Source: Micrococcaceae bacterium (GTDB lineage Bacteria > Actinomycetota > Actinomycetes > Actinomycetales > Micrococcaceae). Taken from it: a stretch of 9,856 nt of DNA. The stretch's first letter is position 1. Each line of letters opens with the position of its first letter. Positions 6,134-9,856 of this stretch are shown one piece after another. Under the pieces are notes generated by a model, which was given only the letters and a program-made list of their open reading frames with translations, was not told the DNA's origin and did not search any database. A program made the position numbers and the translations under genes. The DNA is taken from NCBI GenBank assembly GCA_003486025.1, contig DNHA01000192.1:1-9856 (forward strand), written 5' to 3'.

Positions 6134-7288
6134 CTAGCGGCGTCCCGGCTTAGGGAGCAACCTAGCCATCAGGGCTTCCAGCGCAATGAGCTGATTAACG
6201 TTGGCCGCCAGCCGCTGCCTGGTTTCGTTGATGGCGTCCAGCTGAGCCAAGGTCTTTTCGCTGCGTTGGGAAGCAGCATAAGGTTCTAGCTTGTCCCGCA
6301 GATGCTCGTTGATTAATTCAATCCCGGAATGCAGCTGCAAGCTGAGCACATCTCGGAAGAAAGTGGTCAAATCTATCAGCGTCCGGTCAAGGGCATCAAA
6401 AGTGGCACGCCTGGCGAAACGCTTGGCGTTTTCTTCCAAAGATTTAAACTGGCCGCGTAAGCCAGGTGGAATATTTTCCTCTTCACCCAACCCATTTGCG
6501 TGGCGCAATTCTGCTATTTGAGCGTTGAGTTGCGAACCGGTCATTGCCTCGGCTTGTTCACTTGCCAGAGTTGAGATATCCGCAGCGGCCGCCATTGCTT
6601 GAGGAAGAGTAGTAAGCCGCAACGGCAGCGTCACAACCTTTTCGCGGCGTTCACGAGCTTTTTCGTCACGAGCCAAGAGCCGTGCTACGCCGATATGCGA
6701 TTGTGAAACACGGGCCGCAAACTGTGCCATCTGCGGATCTAAGCTGTCACGTCGAACTAAGAGGTCTGCCACGTCGGTGGCGGAGGGTACCGATAGATTA
6801 ACTGCCCGGCAGCGAGAACGAATGGTGACCAGCACGTCAGCAGGTGAGGGGGCACAGAGAATCCAGATCATCATTGCTGGTGGTTCTTCAATGGCCTTCA
6901 GCAAAACATTGGTAGTTCGCTCAGTCATCCGGTCGGCATCTTCAATGATGATGATGCGCCACTTACCTTTTCCCGCGCGTTCTTGGGCGCGGGTAATCAA
7001 ATGGCGAACATCTTCGATTTGATAGGCGACCTTATTCGTCGACACAAAGGACACATCAGGGTGGTTGCCGGCCATTACCTGCTTGCACGCTTCGCACTGC
7101 CCGCAGCCAGCTGGAGTTTGGGTGCATTGCAGTGCCGCCGCAAACGCCCGCGCCGCGGTAGTTCGTCCGGAGCCCGGCGGACCGGTCACCAGCCACGCAT
7201 GAGTCGGGTTTCCCTGATCTACTTCAGCTATCAGTGAGTCGGCCACTCGCTGTTGGCCAGCGAGCTCAGCAAAGACCGGCCGGCTCAC
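6134..7288 (-). CDS. holB: DNA polymerase III delta-prime subunit
   Basis: Clamp-loader subunit that, with the tau/gamma and delta subunits, opens and loads the beta sliding clamp at replication primers. The 384 residues show the AAA+ layout: P-loop-like GPPGSGRTT at 36-44, zinc-binding Cys55, Cys62, Cys65 and Cys68 (CxxxxxxCxxCxxC), Walker-B-like IIIIEDADR (112-120), and the SRC motif RSRC (157-160), then a helical C-terminal collar domain to the end. The P-loop has Arg42 in place of the Lys that contacts ATP phosphates, in keeping with delta-prime being a non-hydrolysing subunit. The GTG start (7286-7288) overlaps the tmk TGA by 4 bases (GTGA), which indicates translational coupling. Tail residues RLLPKPGRR end the protein. 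Gene pairing with tmk is common in bacteria. Confidence 0.95.
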   Translation of the reverse strand: MSRPVFAELAGQQRVADSLIAEVDQGNPTHAWLVTGPPGSGRTTAARAFAAALQCTQTPAGCGQCEACKQVMAGNHPDVSFVSTNKVAYQIEDVRHLITRAQERAGKGKWRIIIIEDADRMTERTTNVLLKAIEEPPAMMIWILCAPSPADVLVTIRSRCRAVNLSVPSATDVADLLVRRDSLDPQMAQFAARVSQSHIGVARLLARDEKARERREKVVTLPLRLTTLPQAMAAAADISTLASEQAEAMTGSQLNAQIAELRHANGLGEEENIPPGLRGQFKSLEENAKRFARRATFDALDRTLIDLTTFFRDVLSLQLHSGIELINEHLRDKLEPYAASQRSEKTLAQLDAINETRQRLAANVNQLIALEALMARLLPKPGRR

Positions 7289-7938
7289 AACAAGCCCGCA
7301 AGGTGCGTAGTTATTTGCTCTTGGAGCTGCGCAACCGCGCCGGTGGCATCGATAATTAAGTAGCGCTGTGGGTCCTGCGCTGCCAGTTCCAAGAATGCGT
7401 TGCGGATACGCTCATGGAATTCATCTGGTTCGGCCTCTAATCGATCGGCCTGCTCCACTCCGTCGGTAGCTGCGATTCGCCGCGCGCGGCCATCGGCAGC
7501 GGAAATATCCAAGATAATCGTGACATCTGGCGTCAGCCCGGAGGTAGCAAAGTCATTGATGGAGGCGACGGCATCAAAACCCAGCGCGCGTCCCATGCCT
7601 TGGTAGGCCAAGGAGGAATCGACAAAGCGATCGCAGATCACGTGAGTCCCGGATTCGAGCTTGGGTTTGATCAGTTGTTGTACGTGAGCCGCGCGCGCAG
7701 CGGCATACATCAGTGCTTCGGTCCGCGCATCGATCTCGCCGTGGCCATGCTCAAGCACTAGAGAGCGCAACTTCTCACCGATTTGGGTACCACCTGGCTC
7801 CCTGGTGGTGGCTACGCGGGAGCCACGATTTTCCAGCCACTGGCGGGTCATGTCCACTTGCGTGGATTTGCCGGCACCGTCGCCGCCTTCAAAGACGATG
7901 AACAGGCCACGCTGGGATGCAGTCGAATCGATACTCAC
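7285..7938 (-). CDS. tmk: Thymidylate kinase
   Basis: Cytosolic dTMP kinase, ATP + dTMP to ADP + dTDP, an essential step of dTTP synthesis. The 217 residues are the normal length. Seen: P-loop GGDGAGKST at 18-26, REPGG (46-50) of the substrate loop, CDRF (102-105) with the DR motif, and the lid region RLEAEPDEFHERI in the last third. The start is GTG at 7936-7938: a TAGGGT box (7945-7950) sits exactly 6 bases before it, giving a predicted leaderless RNA. It heads the unit tmk-holB-peptidase and overlaps holB by 4 bases. It is divergent from the trans-sulfuration enzyme gene with 145 bases between start codons. Confidence 0.96.
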   Translation of the reverse strand: MSIDSTASQRGLFIVFEGGDGAGKSTQVDMTRQWLENRGSRVATTREPGGTQIGEKLRSLVLEHGHGEIDARTEALMYAAARAAHVQQLIKPKLESGTHVICDRFVDSSLAYQGMGRALGFDAVASINDFATSGLTPDVTIILDISAADGRARRIAATDGVEQADRLEAEPDEFHERIRNAFLELAAQDPQRYLIIDATGAVAQLQEQITTHLAGLL

Positions 7939-7950
7939 CCCTCTACCCTA
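7938..7950 (-). promoter_or_regulatory. -10 box and predicted leaderless start of tmk
   Basis: On the minus strand TAGGGT occupies 7945-7950 and the seventh base after it is the G of the tmk GTG. The AGAGGG between them touches the start codon, too close to act as a normal ribosome binding site. No good -35 hexamer is seen 16-18 bases upstream. Confidence 0.5.
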
Positions 7951-8070
7951 ACTAACGTGGCCGAGGAAAAAGGTACTTTAGTGGGCCGTTGACCTAAGAG
8001 TGACGAACAAGCCGAGTCATAACGAGTGCTTCTTGCGTTAACGCTTGTGCGATGCGGTGGTTGACGGGCG

Positions 8071-8084
8071 TAATCTGGTGCTCA
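8071..8084 (+). promoter_or_regulatory. -10 box and predicted leaderless start of the trans-sulfuration enzyme
   Basis: TAATCT at 8071-8076 predicts an RNA start at 8083 or 8084, at the ATG. GGTGCTC lies between, with no ribosome binding site. A TTGACG at 8061-8066 is too close to be the -35 of this box. Confidence 0.6.
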
Positions 8085-9241
8085 TGAGCCAACAGCAAGA
8101 TCCTTCGACACCAACACCATCATGGGACCCCAGGACGCTGATCGTCGCAGGGGGACGGCCAGCGCATACCAACGATGGTCCGGTCAATCATCCGATTACC
8201 TTTACCTCGACCTATCACTCCCATGGTTTGGCAGGCGCGGGAGACCGCGTCTATGCAAGATTCTCGAACCCCAGCTGGGATCCTTTCGAAGAAGTTCTAG
8301 GTCAGCTGGAGCAAGCAGAATATCCAGCGCTGGTCTTTTCCTCTGGGATGGCGGCCATCTCCGCGGCATTGACTCTGGTTCCCGAAGGTGGCGTGCTTGT
8401 CCTGCCAAAACATTCCTATAACGGATCATTGGGCTTGAGCGCAGAACTGCAAGCCGCAGGCCGTTTCAGCGTCCGTCCGGTTGATATCGCCAATACCGAT
8501 GAGGTGCTCGAGGCGATGCGCGGAGCCGACGTGCTCTGGCTGGAGTCCCCAACCAATCCCATGTTGGAAGTCGCAGACCTTCCTGCCCTGCTGGCCGCAG
8601 CGAAGGCCGCAGGAGTGTTGAGCATTGTGGATAATACCTTCGCCACTCCTCTGCTGCAACAGCCGTTGACCCTAGGGGCAGATCTCGTGGTCCATTCGGT
8701 GACCAAGTACCTTTCGGGGCATTCGGATTTGATCCTCGGCGCGGTGGTCACCAGCGATGAACAACTACGCAGCAAACTACATGGGCACCGCACCTTGCAT
8801 GGTGCTATTGCCTCGCCGATGGATGTTTTCCTAGCCCTGCGTGGCGTGCGTACGCTCTCGGTGAGAATCGAACGCTCGCAGGCTAACAGCCAGACCTTGG
8901 CCGAGCGGCTGGACAAGCACTCAAAGGTGACCTCGGTACGGTATCCGGGACTGCCCGCAGATCCCGGACACCAGCGCGCTACCGAGCAGATGAGTGGTTA
9001 CGGTTCGGTGATTTCATTTACCGTAGGTGCAACTGTCGCAGACGCGGATAAGCTCATCGATGAGCTTGCCCTGATTACCGGAGCTACCTCACTGGGCGGG
9101 GTGGAGACCCTGGCCGAGCGCAGAGCCCGCCATGCTAATGAGCCTGGCAGTGTTCCCGACAATCTGATTCGCCTCTCGGTAGGCATCGAGGCGGTAGAGG
9201 ATTTGTGGCTGGATCTGCACCAAGCCTTGGAACTGATCTGA
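8084..9241 (+). CDS. PLP-dependent trans-sulfuration enzyme (cystathionine gamma-synthase/lyase family)
   Basis: Fold-type I PLP enzyme of the Cys/Met metabolism family, which makes or cleaves cystathionine or related thioethers; the family is a cytosolic homotetramer. The 385 residues match the usual length. Seen: YARFSNPSWDPFEEVL (57-72), the cofactor-phosphate loop SSGM (86-89), SPTNP (155-159), the cofactor-ring Asp183 in VDNTFATP, the Schiff-base Lys208 in VHSVTKYLSGHSD, and the C-terminal SLGGVETL and LIRLSVGIE motifs. Frame is open back to a GTG at 8045, but the ATG at 8084 is preferred because a -10 box ends 7 bases before it and the upstream residues are not family-like. Synthase, gamma-lyase and beta-lyase activities cannot be separated by sequence here, so no symbol is given. 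It has no operon partner upstream; DUF2516 follows 55 bases later with its own -10 box. Confidence 0.93.
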   Translation: MSQQQDPSTPTPSWDPRTLIVAGGRPAHTNDGPVNHPITFTSTYHSHGLAGAGDRVYARFSNPSWDPFEEVLGQLEQAEYPALVFSSGMAAISAALTLVPEGGVLVLPKHSYNGSLGLSAELQAAGRFSVRPVDIANTDEVLEAMRGADVLWLESPTNPMLEVADLPALLAAAKAAGVLSIVDNTFATPLLQQPLTLGADLVVHSVTKYLSGHSDLILGAVVTSDEQLRSKLHGHRTLHGAIASPMDVFLALRGVRTLSVRIERSQANSQTLAERLDKHSKVTSVRYPGLPADPGHQRATEQMSGYGSVISFTVGATVADADKLIDELALITGATSLGGVETLAERRARHANEPGSVPDNLIRLSVGIEAVEDLWLDLHQALELI

Positions 9242-9284
9242 AGACTCGCGCACCAGTGGTTGCCGCGTCTACCGGCACAAAAGG

Positions 9285-9297
9285 TAGAGTGTAAACA
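9285..9297 (+). promoter_or_regulatory. -10 box and predicted leaderless start of the DUF2516 gene
   Basis: TAGAGT at 9285-9290; the seventh base after it (9297) is the A of the ATG. The intervening bases GTAAAC contain no ribosome binding site. A possible -35, TTGCCG at 9260-9265, would need a 19-base spacer. Confidence 0.55.
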
Positions 9298-9608
9298 TGG
9301 GCTTAGCATTATTAATCGAGGCGTACCTGATGTATGCGCTCAGCATTGTTGTTGGCATAATCGCCATCTGGGCATTAGCTGACTGCGTGCGTCACCAGGC
9401 GGCGCGCTACACCCAAGAGGGTAAGCGCACCAAGGGCTGGTGGATGGCGTTAACCGGTGGCGCCACGATCATTTCGGTACTTACCGTGATCTCCGGTCCG
9501 GCTAGCAGCGGAGGATTCCTGCAGCTCATCTCCGCCTGTGTGGCCTGCGTGTACCTCGCTGACGTCAAACCTGCGGTGAGCGGCCAGAGCGGCAACTGGT
9601 ACAACTGA
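9297..9608 (+). CDS. DUF2516 family membrane protein
   Basis: A 103-residue integral membrane protein of the actinobacterial DUF2516 family; function unknown. Seen: first helix at about 3-29 ending in ALADCVR, a basic cytosolic loop with the family signature KRTKGWW (43-49), a second helix at about 49-67, a short Pro/Gly turn, a third helix at about 73-88 and the characteristic end VYLADVKP (85-92), then a polar tail. The ATG at 9297 is supported by the -10 box immediately before it. It lies between the trans-sulfuration enzyme and gpmA and ends in a strong terminator 13 bases on, so it is a single-gene unit or a read-through partner of the gene before it. Family recognition is from memory of the signature, not a search. 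Confidence 0.87.
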   Translation: MGLALLIEAYLMYALSIVVGIIAIWALADCVRHQAARYTQEGKRTKGWWMALTGGATIISVLTVISGPASSGGFLQLISACVACVYLADVKPAVSGQSGNWYN

Positions 9609-9621
9609 GCCAGCTGCACAG

Positions 9622-9678
9622 AAAAAAACTTTTCACACCCCGGACTTCACCGCATGAAGTTCGGGGTGTTGTTTTTTT
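9622..9678 (+). terminator. Strong terminator between DUF2516 gene and gpmA
   Basis: Stem ACACCCCGGACTTCA (9635-9649) with TGAAGTTCGGGGTGT (9655-9669), one G-T pair, loop CCGCA. Outside it AAAAAAAC (9622-9629) can pair with GTTTTTTT (9671-9678), which is also the U-tract. This is the only classical U-tract terminator in the window, and the matching A-run lets it act in both directions. Confidence 0.93.
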
Positions 9679-9679
9679 G

Positions 9680-9700
9680 CGCGAAAGCTTAACTTTCGCG
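9680..9700. repeat. Inverted repeat upstream of gpmA
   Basis: CGCGAAAG (9680-9687) and CTTTCGCG (9693-9700) are perfect 8-base inverted arms around CTTAA. It starts just beyond the terminator U-tract and ends 21 bases before the gpmA -10 box, so it covers about -34 to -54. It could be an operator or a second small hairpin; the sequence does not decide. Confidence 0.5.
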
Positions 9701-9721
9701 GAGTAGTGGTGTGCGGTTAGC

Positions 9722-9735
9722 TAGGATGGGGACTA
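9722..9735 (+). promoter_or_regulatory. -10 box and predicted leaderless start of gpmA
   Basis: TAGGAT at 9722-9727 predicts an RNA start at 9734-9735, at the ATG (9735). Between lie GGGGACT, with no properly spaced ribosome binding site, although the G-run is purine-rich. No -35 consensus is seen. Confidence 0.5.
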
Positions 9736-9856
9736 TGACCCATACTTTGATCTTGCTTCGCCACGGGCAGAGCGAATGGAATGAAAAGAACCTGTTCACC
9801 GGATGGTACGACGTGAACCTAACTGCCAAGGGTCGCACCGAAGCCGCACGCGGTGG
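9735..9856 (+). CDS. gpmA: 2,3-bisphosphoglycerate-dependent phosphoglycerate mutase (3' end outside window)
   Basis: Glycolytic enzyme interconverting 3- and 2-phosphoglycerate. Only the first 40 codons are present, of a protein of usually about 245-250 residues. They contain the catalytic signature [10 protein letters not shown] (7-16), in which His10 is the residue that is phosphorylated, followed by [16 protein letters not shown] (18-33), typical of the cofactor-dependent form. The ATG at 9735 is directly preceded by a -10 box. A strong terminator separates it from the DUF2516 gene, so it begins a new unit that runs out of the window. Confidence 0.95.
   Translation, partial: MTHTLILLRHGQSEWNEKNLFTGWYDVNLTAKGRTEAARG

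Noticed and set aside
8035..8044. Palindrome GCGTTAACGC in the divergent region
   Set aside because: Ten bases with no extension and no repeat elsewhere; it may be an operator, but chance is a sufficient explanation and it does not match a known sulfur-regulator site that I recall.
8061..8066. TTGACG as -35 of the trans-sulfuration promoter
   Set aside because: Only 4 bases separate it from the TAATCT box, far below the 16-18 needed, and no other -10 lies at the right distance.
7939..8083. Riboswitch or attenuator upstream of the trans-sulfuration enzyme
   Set aside because: The promoter box lies directly on the ATG, leaving no leader RNA to hold such an element.
8416..8916. 166-residue open frame antisense to the trans-sulfuration gene
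   Set aside because: It lies wholly opposite a gene with all catalytic motifs, has a Ser/Arg-rich composition typical of antisense frames in GC-rich DNA, and has no promoter or ribosome site.
1..9856. CRISPR array, mobile element, phage gene, toxin-antitoxin or defence system
   Set aside because: I saw no regularly spaced repeats, terminal inverted repeats, transposase or integrase motifs, and no paired small toxin/antitoxin frames on either strand.

Overview
The window looks like an ordinary chromosomal segment from a high-GC Gram-positive bacterium of the Micrococcaceae type (Arthrobacter/Glutamicibacter-like). That assignment is inference. It rests on GTG starts, GC-rich coding bias with AT-poor wobble positions, a tmk-holB pair whose delta-prime subunit has an arginine P-loop, a DUF2516 membrane protein, a trypsin-like-named S33 family exported lipoprotein peptidase, promoters whose -10 box lies directly on the start codon, and long stem terminators with poor U-tracts. 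I found no mobile element, CRISPR array, rRNA, phage gene or toxin-antitoxin pair.

Layout. Positions 1-2279 (+) hold the 3' part of cstA (pyruvate/peptide uptake) and its small partner ybdD, closed by a long hairpin at 2297-2344. Positions 2436-2885 (+) encode an unrecognised soluble helical protein. Positions 2945-3787 (+) encode an AKR5-type aldo/keto reductase with its own terminator. Positions 4046-4324 (+) encode a small AT-rich membrane protein behind a perfect TATAAT box. A hairpin at 4338-4380 sits between this gene and a convergent tRNA-Thr(CGT) gene (minus strand, 4389-4460). Further along, the minus strand carries tmk (7285-7938), holB (6134-7288) and an exported alpha/beta-hydrolase peptidase (4546-6084), read in that order towards the tRNA. 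From a divergent intergenic region at 7939-8083 the plus strand resumes with a trans-sulfuration PLP enzyme (8084-9241), a DUF2516 membrane protein (9297-9608), a terminator, and the first 40 codons of phosphoglycerate mutase gpmA (9735 to the window end).

How the genes relate. cstA/ybdD is a functional pair for uptake under carbon limitation. tmk/holB supply dTDP and the clamp loader, linked by a 4-base stop/start overlap; the lipoprotein peptidase follows them 49 bases later with its own strong ribosome binding site. The remaining genes look like independent housekeeping units.

The most coherent non-gene signal is in translation initiation. Five transcription-unit-leading genes (aldo/keto reductase, tmk, the trans-sulfuration enzyme, DUF2516, gpmA) each have a TANNNT hexamer ending exactly 6 or 7 bases before the start codon and no usable Shine-Dalgarno sequence. 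This predicts leaderless mRNAs. The peptidase, which lies inside a unit, instead has a clear AGGAGA. I see no evidence of a novel multi-gene system; the least explained items are the 149-residue helical protein and the small membrane protein beside the tRNA.
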